Shown here in pieces: positions 1 through 7,591 of a DNA stretch of 31,866 nt. This DNA is from a virus: positions 1-31,866 of IMG/VR virus record IMGVR_UViG_3300046777_000349, one strand, 5' to 3'. A program made the position numbers and the translations under genes. The number at the start of each line of letters is the position of its first letter. The stretch's first letter is position 1. The notes under the pieces are model-generated. The model had not been told where the DNA came from. It ran no database searches and saw only the letters and a list, made by a program, of their open reading frames with translations.

Positions 1-522
1 GACCTGATACGCCGCCGTGACCGTGCCGCCGCCCGTGGCGGAAGACGATGCGTTGCTTGTTGCTGTGATGGTGTAGGTGTCAACCGTCAGGACTGTGATC
101 TGATATTCACCATTGAGCGTCAGGCCACCGACAGCAGAAGCGCCGGAGAAAGTCACCCAATCGCCCGTCAAAGCGCCGTGAGCCACATCAGTAACCGTGA
201 CTGTAGGCAGGCCGATGCTGGTGGTGAAAGGGTTGGTCAGCGTAACCGTGTCGCGGATAGGCGTGATGTCGAAGTACGCGGAACCGTACATGATGTAGAA
301 CTTTTCATTCGTCCCCACACCAAGCAGCGTTGCCCAAGGCCACAGCGAGCGTGCTGTACCCTCAAACGTACTTACGTTTGATAACTGACTCCAGCCACCA
401 ATCTTCTCTGGTGTGCCGTAGCGAAAGCGAATCTTGTCACATGCATACCACCCGCCTTCAGTTGTGTACCTCGTGTTTTCACGATTAACACCGGGCTTTA
501 GCTGTATCTTTTTGAGTGGCAT
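1..522 (-). CDS. Tail/virion structural protein, C-terminus cut by window edge
   Basis: Reading leftward from an ATG at 522, 174 codons stay open to the first base of the window, so the gene is partial. The product starts MPLKKIQLKPGVNREN and contains EGGWYACDKIRFRYGTPEK, then a glycine/threonine/valine-rich beta-type region. This N-terminus is typical of a virion protein seen in many environmental podovirus-like genomes, usually annotated as a tail or tail-fibre structural protein; that assignment is from memory of the family, not a search. It follows the lysozyme gene by two bases, so it is probably in the same leftward transcript. The exact role (tail tip, fibre or stopper) cannot be told from the visible part. 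Confidence 0.7.
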   Translation of the reverse strand, partial: MPLKKIQLKPGVNRENTRYTTEGGWYACDKIRFRYGTPEKIGGWSQLSNVSTFEGTARSLWPWATLLGVGTNEKFYIMYGSAYFDITPIRDTVTLTNPFTTSIGLPTVTVTDVAHGALTGDWVTFSGASAVGGLTLNGEYQITVLTVDTYTITATSNASSSATGGGTVTAAYQV

Positions 523-524
523 AT

Positions 525-1028
525 TTACCCCAGGAAGAGCAAACGCTCGTCTTTACGCCTACGCACCAGCCCCGGCAATTCGCGGCCACCACCCTTGGTC
601 CACATCATGAAGGCATCGGCAGCAGCTTCGAACTCGCCACGGTTGTTCTTCATGCGAATGGTGCTGCGTTGATAGTTGCCTAGCCCAGCGTTGAACGCAA
701 AAGAGACCACAGCGTCAAATGCGCCTTGACGACCAACCAGATTAGGAGACAGTCGAAGAGCACCACGTTCAAACGATGCAACATCTTCGCGGAAGAGCTG
801 TTCAATCTCATCTTTGCTCCAGACGCGATTGTCTTCAGGCTTGAGTGGGAACTCTTTGCGGATCATGCCTTGGTAGTCACCGACACGTACAACAGGCAGT
901 CTGATTTGTTCTTGGTACAGCACATGGCCGTAGCCAATAGTCCAGATGTGAGCCGGGCATAAATATGGCCTATTCCGATACCCTTCGTACCGGTGCATCA
1001 AGCTCTCACCCCGCTCACTCAATTTCAC
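525..1028 (-). CDS. Endolysin: T4-type lysozyme (GH24 muramidase)
   Basis: This 167-aa protein has the length and fold signature of phage GH24 lysozymes, which cleave the MurNAc-GlcNAc bond of peptidoglycan to release progeny. The N-terminal active-site block shows E15, then C24 and T30, followed by IGYGH. The spacing copies E11, D20 and T26 of T4 lysozyme, with Cys in place of the Asp. The Cys variant (YLCPA) is common in proteobacterial phage endolysins. No signal-anchor segment is visible at the N-terminus, so export probably depends on the holin. The start is a GTG overlapping the stop of the upstream holin-like gene (GTGA), with GGAG 6 nt upstream. It is the last gene of a three-gene lysis cassette. 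Confidence 0.93.
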   Translation of the reverse strand: MKLSERGESLMHRYEGYRNRPYLCPAHIWTIGYGHVLYQEQIRLPVVRVGDYQGMIRKEFPLKPEDNRVWSKDEIEQLFREDVASFERGALRLSPNLVGRQGAFDAVVSFAFNAGLGNYQRSTIRMKNNRGEFEAAADAFMMWTKGGGRELPGLVRRRKDERLLFLG

Positions 1029-1528
1029 TTCTTGCTCCAGCTACGAGTACCGAACCAGAAGCCGATAATCCCCCCAAGCATTGCCATCTCGTCATCACTA
1101 AAGATGACGGTAGTTACGCGAATGAGATCTTCGATATTGGTAATCAAACCCTGCTGATTGAACGCATACCAAGCAATGGCCGCATTGATGGCAACAAGCT
1201 CAAGGATGAAGATGTACGTGACCGTCGGCCTGACGGTGCCCACGTAGCTGGCGACCCACTTGCTGGCCTTCTCCAGCACCTTCTCGTCGTGTTTGAGCGC
1301 AGCCTCGGTCATCTGGGCCTCGGTCTGCATGGCGATCTGGTCGGTGCGGATCTCTTCCATGCGTGCCTGGGCAGCATAGCCTTGGGCCGCGAGTTGCAAC
1401 TCCCGCTCGATCTGTACGCGGGCAAGCGCCAGTTCATGCTTCTGGTCAGCGCGGTTTTGGAAGAAGTCAAGCAGCTTAGGCAGGCCGCTGATGAGCAAGC
1501 CGCCGAGCGTTGAGAGGAGAGACAGCAT
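1025..1528 (-). CDS. Holin-like protein (GTA/3TM holin type)
   Basis: The 167-aa product has a hydrophobic N-terminal stretch (about residues 2-20), a charged helical middle (about 25-95) and two clear hydrophobic segments near the C-terminus (about 103-122 and 145-162). The block VASYVGTVRPTVTYIF and the C-terminal GGIIGFWFGTRSW match my memory of the GTA_holin_3TM family (gene-transfer-agent and phage holins). Holins form inner-membrane lesions that let endolysin reach the wall. Its gene sits directly before the lysozyme with a 4-nt stop/start overlap, which fits. The family name is from pattern memory; a profile search would settle it. Confidence 0.75.
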   Translation of the reverse strand: MLSLLSTLGGLLISGLPKLLDFFQNRADQKHELALARVQIERELQLAAQGYAAQARMEEIRTDQIAMQTEAQMTEAALKHDEKVLEKASKWVASYVGTVRPTVTYIFILELVAINAAIAWYAFNQQGLITNIEDLIRVTTVIFSDDEMAMLGGIIGFWFGTRSWSKK

Positions 1529-1932
1529 TACGCGCTCCTTGTGGTGATCGTGTCGTCGCCCTTGGAGACGGTGACGTGGCCGTCGTTTACATCGACGCGC
1601 ATCGGAGGTTCTTTCTGATCAAGGCGGTTGATCAGTTCCTTGATGATGGTGATCTCAGGCTTTTCTTCCTTCTTCACCTCGTTGACGATTCCAGAAACCA
1701 TCTGGATCAGCGCCATCGTCGCGGTGGCAACCAGCCCGATCACGGCAGGTAGAGCATTAGCATCGAGAAAAGCAGAAGCTCCAACACCCACAAGAACCAG
1801 CAGAAAAATCCACAAGAGAGCTTCTTTGCCAATAGCCTTACTTGCCACTTCTCGGGCCGTGGCTTGCGCCTCCAGGCGGTCTAGCTCGACCCTGGCCTGC
1901 GCCTTGAGAAGTTTGATCGGGTCGGGTTCCAT
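1528..1932 (-). CDS. Small two-TM membrane protein in lysis cassette
   Basis: This 134-aa protein has an N-terminal amphipathic helix, two adjacent hydrophobic segments (about residues 38-56 and 62-84) and a charged, probably cytoplasmic C-terminal tail. I do not recognise the family. Its stop overlaps the start of the holin-like gene by one base (TAATG), so the two are likely translationally coupled. A second holin, an antiholin or a lysis regulator would fit the position, but nothing in the sequence proves a lysis role. Confidence 0.65.
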   Translation of the reverse strand: MEPDPIKLLKAQARVELDRLEAQATAREVASKAIGKEALLWIFLLVLVGVGASAFLDANALPAVIGLVATATMALIQMVSGIVNEVKKEEKPEITIIKELINRLDQKEPPMRVDVNDGHVTVSKGDDTITTRSA

Positions 1933-1933
1933 A

Positions 1934-2119
1934 TCAGTCGTTCAGTGCGGGCTCATCAGCCGGGTTGGGCGTAGGCACCTGCGGCATGGCTTGCGCTTGG
2001 ATCTCCTGCACCAGCGGGAAGACTTCCGCGTAGGGGCGCGTACCGAGGTACTGAAGGATGCCGTTGACGAGGCCCAGCGTCAAGGAGATGGGGTGGCTGG
2101 CGGTTTGCTTGTCGTTCAT
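1934..2119 (-). CDS. Small conserved phage protein, unknown function
   Basis: The start is taken as ATG at 2119, which shares its A with the TGA stop of the upstream gene and has GGAG about 5 nt upstream; a TTG 12 nt further upstream is less likely. The 61-aa product contains VNGILQYLGTRPYAEVFPLV, a segment I recall in small proteins beside fibre and lysis genes of environmental phages, with a proline-rich acidic C-terminus. It has no membrane segment. Function unknown; the position between tail-fibre and lysis genes suggests a virion or lysis accessory protein. Confidence 0.65.
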   Translation of the reverse strand: MNDKQTASHPISLTLGLVNGILQYLGTRPYAEVFPLVQEIQAQAMPQVPTPNPADEPALND

Positions 2120-2427
2120 CAGTTGCTCCAAGGAGTTCCAGAGGCGGTTGTGGGATTGATTTGGGCATCGATCTGCCCTTGCACTGCGGCCTCATACGCA
2201 GCGACTTGATTGGCACCCATCTCGTCCTTGACCCACTGGACGACTTGCGCTTCGGTAAGCTGGTCGTAAGGGATGAAGTCAGCATCGTTGGGGTCTTTAG
2301 CCGGGAAGCTGATCGTGCCGTAGACGGTGCCGCTGGCATCGCCGTCAGTCTTGGAGACACGCCAGTGCGCGGTCAGCACCACGCCATCAGGCAGGGCACG
2401 GTCGAGAGAAGAGATGGTCCAGTTCAT
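2119..2427 (-). CDS. Conserved tail-region protein (DUF7936-like)
   Basis: The 102-aa product begins MNWTISSLDR, has a predicted beta-rich first half (VVLTAHWRVSKTDGD, then YGTISF) and a conserved YDQLTEAQVVQWVKDEMG helix, ending in NPTTASGTPW. The pattern matches a widespread small phage family found just downstream of tail-fibre genes; I believe it is DUF7936, but that name is unverified. Its place directly after the S74 tail fibre suggests a tail-fibre accessory or virion protein. A fibre-assembly chaperone is an alternative. Confidence 0.7.
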   Translation of the reverse strand: MNWTISSLDRALPDGVVLTAHWRVSKTDGDASGTVYGTISFPAKDPNDADFIPYDQLTEAQVVQWVKDEMGANQVAAYEAAVQGQIDAQINPTTASGTPWSN

Positions 2428-2444
2428 GGTTGTCCTTTCAGGGG

Positions 2445-4970
2445 TTAGGCTTCAAGCGCCGCAACACGGGCGCGGAGGTCGGTGATGAGGGCTTGCTGTT
2501 CTTGAATACACTTCATCAGCGCGTATTGCAGGTCGGTCTGGTAGATGCTCAGGCGCATCTTGGGGTTGTCTTCCGTGCCCCAGTTGGACTCCATGACCAA
2601 CTCAGGCGCAACCGCTTGAACGTCCTGCGCCACCACACCCAGCGTCAGGCCGGGATCATCTTCCGCTTGGTCGATGTAGTTGAACGTCTGAACCGGGATG
2701 GCGCAGATGGTGTCGAGATAGTCCTTGGCAGGTGCGAAGTTGGTCTTCTCGCGGCGATCGGAGAGGTTGACGTCGTTGGCTTGGTAGTTGGCAAGACCGC
2801 CGTTGGAGCGGATGGAGGCGCGGAGCGTTGGGCCGCTGTCAAGGCAATACAAAAATGTACTTGAAGTGTCATTTGGTGCCGCAGCGGAGTATTGAATTGC
2901 AAGACCCCACGGCGTACCGGTGGTGCTGTTGCGAACTGCTGCCGCCCACTGACTGCTTGTACCAGCGGACAACACATTGTTTGCAGTCAAACTTCCGGGG
3001 GAAATTGCTGTTGCAGTTCCAACCCACAAATCCCCCCCGCTCGTGATGCGGGCGCGTTCGGTGTTGTTGGTGAGAAAGTTCAACGCCCCCGAGGCCGATC
3101 CAATATAGGCTAGGTTGTCTGCAGTATTTATGAATCGAATATACGAACCGGTAGTACCAGTGCTTTCCACGCGGAGCACTTCATTGTTATTGGCTCTTGC
3201 TCTAATTGCTACATCTGCTCCGCTCAAAACATCAAGGCGATACGATGCACTTGTCTGACCTAAAGCAAGATTGCCTGAAGCATCCAGCGTCATCGCCTGC
3301 GTAAACGAGATCGCGTTGCCTGCGGTGCCGGATGGGGCGGTGTACCAGCGATGGTCGCCCGTGGCGTTCTGAATGTACTGCGTAGCGGCTGCTGAAATGA
3401 TGTATTTCCAACCGGAGTTGTAATACGCATTGGATGAGAAGTTCGTATCAACCGCTCCCGTGCTGCTCGTCACGATTGAAGCGTTCTGTACCTGCAGCGC
3501 AGCAGCTAACCCACTCCAAGCACTCGGCGTCACCCCCAAACCGAGGTTGCCGGAGGAGTCGAGACGCATGCGTTCGGAGCCGTTGGCGTAAAACGTCTGG
3601 AACCCACCATAACCCGCATATCCAGCAGTCAACCGTAGTTCACCAAGAGTTGCGTTCATGCTGACAGACCCGCGTTCTGCAGCGGATGTGCTAAACGCCA
3701 GTCCGACTGTTGTGTTTCCAGTGCTGTCGTTGCCGATAGTTAGTCCATAACCTGCAATTGGCGAATTCGTCCCAATCCCGACGTTGCCGCCGTTGGGTTG
3801 CAACGCAAAGTCATAGTAGGTCTGGTTTGTCGTATTACGGACTTGCAAGTAGCCAAGAACGGAACTACCAGAACCAATCTCAACACCTGCAGCACCAGCA
3901 AGAGTGTTTGTTACAAGTAATGCGCCGCTTGGAGTGGTGTCCCCGGGTGTCTGTGAAGCCTTATTGACATGCAACTTAGTTGCAGGCGAACTCGTCCCAA
4001 TCCCGAGGTTTCCGCCGTTGGGTTGTAGCAGCAAATTCTGAAAATTACCCGCATTTGACAGCGACTGGATGCCGATGGTTGATTGGCCCAACAGCCCTGC
4101 TTCAATGACGCCACCCGTGGTAGTACTTACTCTAAAGACACGGTAAACATCTGCACCTGATACATCCAGTTTTGTTCCCGGCGAACTCGTCCCAATCCCC
4201 AGCCCGGTGCTGGTGAGGCGCATTTGTTCGGAGCCACTCGTTACAAACGAGATATTGCTTGTGCTTCCGCTTCCGCCAACAATTCGTGTATCTTGCGCCG
4301 TACTTCCTGAAGCAGTAAGGTCAATGATGGACGCGCCCGAACCAAATGTGGCGTTCAGCTTGAGCACCGCGTTGGCCCCGCTGTTCAGCGTCACCTGACC
4401 TGTCCCATCAAACGTCAGCGCACTCCCGCTCGTCAGCACCTTGCTGCCGTTGAGGTAGGTCACGCCGTTAGCCGTCCCTGCAGACAGCGTGGGGTTGGCT
4501 GCAAATGTCGCCGTGCCTCCCACAGACAACGCCCCGCTCAGGGTCAGTGCCCCGGCAGAGTTGAACGCTTCGACTACATCGGTGCCGTTGCAGTACAGGA
4601 ACTTGTACTGACCCGCTGGGACAGCGATCCCGGTGCCGCTCGGCGTTTTCAGCGTCAGGGCAAAGCCGCCTGTCGTGTCGTTCCTGAACACATAAAACTT
4701 GCTCACCGCAGGGCAAATGACGTTCTTGGCCTCACCCGGAGTGCCCGTCGCCACAATGAACATCCTGCGGGCTTCGTCCGCCGTACCGCTGTTGTTGCTC
4801 AGCGTATACGCAACACCTGCTCCACCCCACGTAGAAATCGTCGTCGTACCTGCAACTGCGGAGTCCAACAGTTCCGTAATACCTGTGTTTACCGTTGTGC
4901 CCCACTGACCCGCAAGTTCACCCGTAGCAGGCAGAGTCAGACGCAGTGAGGTGGTATATGAAGAAGGCAT
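2445..4970 (-). CDS. Tail fibre with C-terminal S74 peptidase (intramolecular chaperone)
   Basis: An 841-aa fibre. The N-terminal region (about 1-130) reads like a fibre attachment domain (LRLTLPATGELAGQWGTTVN). The middle is a long beta-rich shaft with repeated blocks of the type GNLGIGTSSPATKLHV and AMTLDASGNLALG. The last 106 residues form a Peptidase_S74 domain starting LSDRREKTNF, with the expected Ser-Lys dyad at about S737 and K742 (spacing as in endosialidase-type chaperones), and ending in a coiled coil. In this family the chaperone trimerises the fibre and then cuts itself off. The shaft carries no recognisable enzyme domain, so the protein probably binds receptor rather than degrading it. 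Overlapping reverse-frame open stretches come from composition. Confidence 0.92.
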   Translation of the reverse strand: MPSSYTTSLRLTLPATGELAGQWGTTVNTGITELLDSAVAGTTTISTWGGAGVAYTLSNNSGTADEARRMFIVATGTPGEAKNVICPAVSKFYVFRNDTTGGFALTLKTPSGTGIAVPAGQYKFLYCNGTDVVEAFNSAGALTLSGALSVGGTATFAANPTLSAGTANGVTYLNGSKVLTSGSALTFDGTGQVTLNSGANAVLKLNATFGSGASIIDLTASGSTAQDTRIVGGSGSTSNISFVTSGSEQMRLTSTGLGIGTSSPGTKLDVSGADVYRVFRVSTTTGGVIEAGLLGQSTIGIQSLSNAGNFQNLLLQPNGGNLGIGTSSPATKLHVNKASQTPGDTTPSGALLVTNTLAGAAGVEIGSGSSVLGYLQVRNTTNQTYYDFALQPNGGNVGIGTNSPIAGYGLTIGNDSTGNTTVGLAFSTSAAERGSVSMNATLGELRLTAGYAGYGGFQTFYANGSERMRLDSSGNLGLGVTPSAWSGLAAALQVQNASIVTSSTGAVDTNFSSNAYYNSGWKYIISAAATQYIQNATGDHRWYTAPSGTAGNAISFTQAMTLDASGNLALGQTSASYRLDVLSGADVAIRARANNNEVLRVESTGTTGSYIRFINTADNLAYIGSASGALNFLTNNTERARITSGGDLWVGTATAISPGSLTANNVLSAGTSSQWAAAVRNSTTGTPWGLAIQYSAAAPNDTSSTFLYCLDSGPTLRASIRSNGGLANYQANDVNLSDRREKTNFAPAKDYLDTICAIPVQTFNYIDQAEDDPGLTLGVVAQDVQAVAPELVMESNWGTEDNPKMRLSIYQTDLQYALMKCIQEQQALITDLRARVAALEA

Positions 4971-4977
4971 GTTTACC

Positions 4978-6144
4978 TCAATTGATTACAGGTGCCCAGT
5001 TCGGGTTCTGTGTGTTTGTGACCGCGCCCCAGGCCGGGGTTTGTGTATCCGGCACTATGGTCCACCCCGGCGTTTGGGTGTTTGACACGGCGGCCCAAGA
5101 CGGTGTTTGCACATCTACAACGATGCCCCAGTTCGGAACTTGCGGGGTGGGTACAAGGCCCCAGACATTTACGTATCCTACCAGCCCAAGGGCTTGAACA
5201 CCAGTGGGAACTATGGTAGCGCCGCCAGTGACGGTGACCGTCCCGACAAACCCCGTGGCCTGGACTCCAGTGACCACCACCGTCTGAACAAGCTCGATGG
5301 TGACGTTGCCAATCTGCCCGGTAGCCGAGACCCCTGTGGGCAGCACAAGTGCCGTGCCTGTGACCGCTACATCCCCGACTGCACCCGTAGCCTGAACGCC
5401 GGTAACCGCAACATCCGTTGCGCCTGTGACAACAACCGTACCGACCGCACCAGTGGCTTGAACCCCAGTGACCGGGACCGTGATGTCTGTGAAGGCGTTG
5501 ACCGTGCCAACCTGACCGGTAGCTTGCACGCCCGTGGGCAGCACGAGCGCTGTGCCCGTGATGGAGACCGTACCAACCTGACCTGTGGCCTGGACCCCAG
5601 TTACCTCAACGATCTGGCTAAGAACAACCGTGACGGTGCCAACCTGCCCCGTAGCGGAGACGCCCGTGACATCGACTACAGCACCTGCAGCTACATCGAC
5701 CGTGCCAACTTGGCCGGTGGCTTGGACGCCTGTAGGCTCAACGAGAGCCGTGCCTGTGACTGCAACCGTACCGATCTGGCCGGTGGCCTGGACTCCGGTG
5801 ACGGAGACAACCGTCTGCGCATCAACCGTGACGGTGCCAACTTGGCCTGTAGCAGATACACCTGTAGGCGTTACAAGCGCTGTGCCGGTGACGGCTACAT
5901 CACCAACCTGCCCCGTGGCTTGAACGCCCGTGACGGGGACATCAACCCCAAGCTGAACCGTGACCGTGCCGATCTGGCCGGTAGCTTGAACCCCTGTAAC
6001 GTCAACAACGGCAGTGCCGGTGACCGCTACATCACCGACTTGCCCAAGAGCCTGTACGCCGGTTGCGAGGACTGTTACATCGACAACGACGTCTGCTTGG
6101 AATGCGTTGTTCTGAAACGCATTACTCTGAAACGCCGTTGCCAT
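4978..6144 (-). CDS. Virion protein built of two kinds of short tandem repeats
   Basis: This 388-aa protein starts MATAFQSNAFQNNAFQ. It then carries 14 copies of a unit with core TGVQATGQVGTV, about 22 residues apart. Connectors roughly alternate between an AVTGTALV-P form and a variable TVTV form, giving a superperiod. The last about 55 residues switch to five copies of an 11-residue unit with core P-x-W-x-x-V and a following QT. Such valine/glycine/threonine repeats suggest a beta-solenoid or fibre shaft, and similar proteins occur beside tail fibres in other phages. It is followed by the S74 fibre gene only 7 nt downstream. The molecular role is unknown; a fibre, whisker or head decoration are all possible. 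Confidence 0.75.
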   Translation of the reverse strand: MATAFQSNAFQNNAFQADVVVDVTVLATGVQALGQVGDVAVTGTAVVDVTGVQATGQIGTVTVQLGVDVPVTGVQATGQVGDVAVTGTALVTPTGVSATGQVGTVTVDAQTVVSVTGVQATGQIGTVAVTGTALVEPTGVQATGQVGTVDVAAGAVVDVTGVSATGQVGTVTVVLSQIVEVTGVQATGQVGTVSITGTALVLPTGVQATGQVGTVNAFTDITVPVTGVQATGAVGTVVVTGATDVAVTGVQATGAVGDVAVTGTALVLPTGVSATGQIGNVTIELVQTVVVTGVQATGFVGTVTVTGGATIVPTGVQALGLVGYVNVWGLVPTPQVPNWGIVVDVQTPSWAAVSNTQTPGWTIVPDTQTPAWGAVTNTQNPNWAPVIN

Positions 6145-6147
6145 GTC

Positions 6148-6690
6148 TTAATCCACTTTAGTTATCGGCTTGATCAGGGTTGCGTGCGTGTCGAGGGCGG
6201 CTTCTTTGTAGTTCTGCAGGGCGAACTGTACGTGGTCGGGGTGTCGAGCGCCAAGCTCTGGAGAGAACGAGTAACCCCAGGTAGCGTCGAAGTTGCAGGA
6301 GTAGCCTGCCGGGTTCCACTTCTTGTCAGTGTGCGGTGCGTTTGCATCACGCCACGCCTGCTTCAGATAGTAATAAAACATTTCGCTTACAGGGGGCCAT
6401 TGATGTGTGAAATCACCGTATGCCCTGTTTGACGCCCAATGCGGTGTAATAACCGTAGCTTTCGCCCCTTCCTTCATGACCCGGAATGCCTCGTTCATGA
6501 AGTGGACCCGCTGCGGTGCAGTCAGATGCTCAAGAAAATGGCTGGCGTGGATCTCCTCCACAGTGCCGTCTTCCCAAGGCCAAGGATCAACACCGATGTT
6601 CAAGACGACATCAACACCTTCCATCTGGTATTGATCAACACCGATGAAGCCTTCACGCTTCTTGCCGCCACAACCAAGGTCAAGTTTCAT
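6148..6690 (-). CDS. SAM-dependent methyltransferase-like protein
   Basis: The 180-aa product opens with a class I methyltransferase motif I (LDLGCGGKKREGFIGVD, residues 3-19), with D18-type acidic end of strand 2. Later blocks fit the rest of the fold: PWPWEDGTVEEIHASHFLEHL is like motif II/III of Methyltransf_11 proteins, and VMKEGAKATVITPH is like the strand-5 region. It begins 3 nt after the glycosyltransferase stop, and such pairs occur in phage tail modules. The substrate is unknown: a sugar, a virion protein or a host envelope component are possible. DNA methylation is unlikely because no target-recognition domain is present. Confidence 0.8.
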   Translation of the reverse strand: MKLDLGCGGKKREGFIGVDQYQMEGVDVVLNIGVDPWPWEDGTVEEIHASHFLEHLTAPQRVHFMNEAFRVMKEGAKATVITPHWASNRAYGDFTHQWPPVSEMFYYYLKQAWRDANAPHTDKKWNPAGYSCNFDATWGYSFSPELGARHPDHVQFALQNYKEAALDTHATLIKPITKVD

Positions 6691-6693
6691 TGA

Positions 6694-7428
6694 TCACCAC
6701 ACGTAGTCAGGAATTCCGCCGCGCTTGCCTTCTAGGTCGTAATGCCCGACCTTCACTGAGCAGTCAATAGCACAGCGATAGCCGTACTTTCTAGCATCGG
6801 ACCAGAAGTACAAATCTTGAGTGGCAACGCCGTTATCCGTCTGCGTCACGAACCAAGGTTTACGCAGGCGCTCGTCTTTGAACATATCCAGTCGCCAGAC
6901 GTTGAAACCCATCCCGGTTCCACAGCATTCAACCAATCCACCAGCAGGATCAGGACGCTGTGGACGGAAGTTGGTCACGGGATCTTTGGGGTCACCCCAA
7001 ATCTGAGCGCATCCACCTGGGCCTTGGGTGAAGTAAAGACCACCGATACAAGCGTACTCTGGATGGTTCTCCATCTGCATCAGGAGCTTCACCACACCAT
7101 CAGGAGGCGGAATGTTGTCGTGCTCCAGCGTGATGATGTACTTCCACTTGCTCAGGTCTGGATGCGCCAGAATGCTCTCAATGGCAGACGAGAACGCCTT
7201 GCCGACCTCCATGCCTACAGCCCACAGACGGGTGAACTTGGCATTGGGCGGGGAGTACATATTCATCCACGAGGCCACCGCCCGCGTGGGGATCTGCCCG
7301 AAGCAAGGCACGATCTGGATGCAAGACAGGTCTTTGTAAGACTTCTCTGCGGTCAGGCGAGAAACAGTCTTTTCCAGATCAGCGTTGTGAGCGCCGCCGT
7401 CATAGGAGGAGATGATTTGCGGCTGCAT
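6694..7428 (-). CDS. Glycosyltransferase-like protein (GT-A type)
   Basis: The start is taken as ATG at 7428, sharing its A with the TGA of the upstream 53-aa gene, instead of the TTG just before it. The 244-aa product has a GT-A layout: an N-terminal Rossmann-like half, an acidic motif in YIITLEHDNIPPPDGV in the position of a metal-binding DXD, and a C-terminal TQDLYFWSDARKYGYR block followed by VKVGHYD, which resembles the acceptor-side acid and the His of GT2-type enzymes. It probably transfers a sugar to a phage or cell-surface acceptor. The neighbouring methyltransferase may modify the same glycan. Family membership is inferred from motifs only. Confidence 0.75.
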   Translation of the reverse strand: MQPQIISSYDGGAHNADLEKTVSRLTAEKSYKDLSCIQIVPCFGQIPTRAVASWMNMYSPPNAKFTRLWAVGMEVGKAFSSAIESILAHPDLSKWKYIITLEHDNIPPPDGVVKLLMQMENHPEYACIGGLYFTQGPGGCAQIWGDPKDPVTNFRPQRPDPAGGLVECCGTGMGFNVWRLDMFKDERLRKPWFVTQTDNGVATQDLYFWSDARKYGYRCAIDCSVKVGHYDLEGKRGGIPDYVW

Positions 7429-7589
7429 CAAGGCATCCCAACGATAACCGTGGAAACATACGGAGCGCCGCCCGTTACATCAGATTCACGCACACACAAA
7501 GCAATATTCGGCACGGGAACGCTCAAAACAATGTAAGTGATGTTGTCCACTTCAATCCTTTGGCACCCATCAAAGTCGTTGATGTCCAT
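7428..7589 (-). CDS. Small 53-aa protein, unknown
   Basis: An ATG at 7589 opens a 53-codon frame (MDINDFDGCQRIEV at the start, ending VIVGMP) that exactly fills the gap between the 767-aa fibre and the glycosyltransferase. Its TGA overlaps the next ATG by one base, and the start lies 2 nt after the preceding stop, which is what a real gene in this operon would do. It is predicted beta-rich and not membrane-bound. I do not recognise it. Confidence 0.6.
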   Translation of the reverse strand: MDINDFDGCQRIEVDNITYIVLSVPVPNIALCVRESDVTGGAPYVSTVIVGMP

Positions 7590-7591
7590 GA

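Noticed and set aside
5107-6432. A 441-codon open frame on the plus strand opposite the 388-aa repeat protein
   Set aside because: It is exactly antisense to the repeat array, has Asn/Asp/Arg/Cys-rich low-complexity content and no SD. The absence of stops comes from the repeated codons of the real minus-strand gene.
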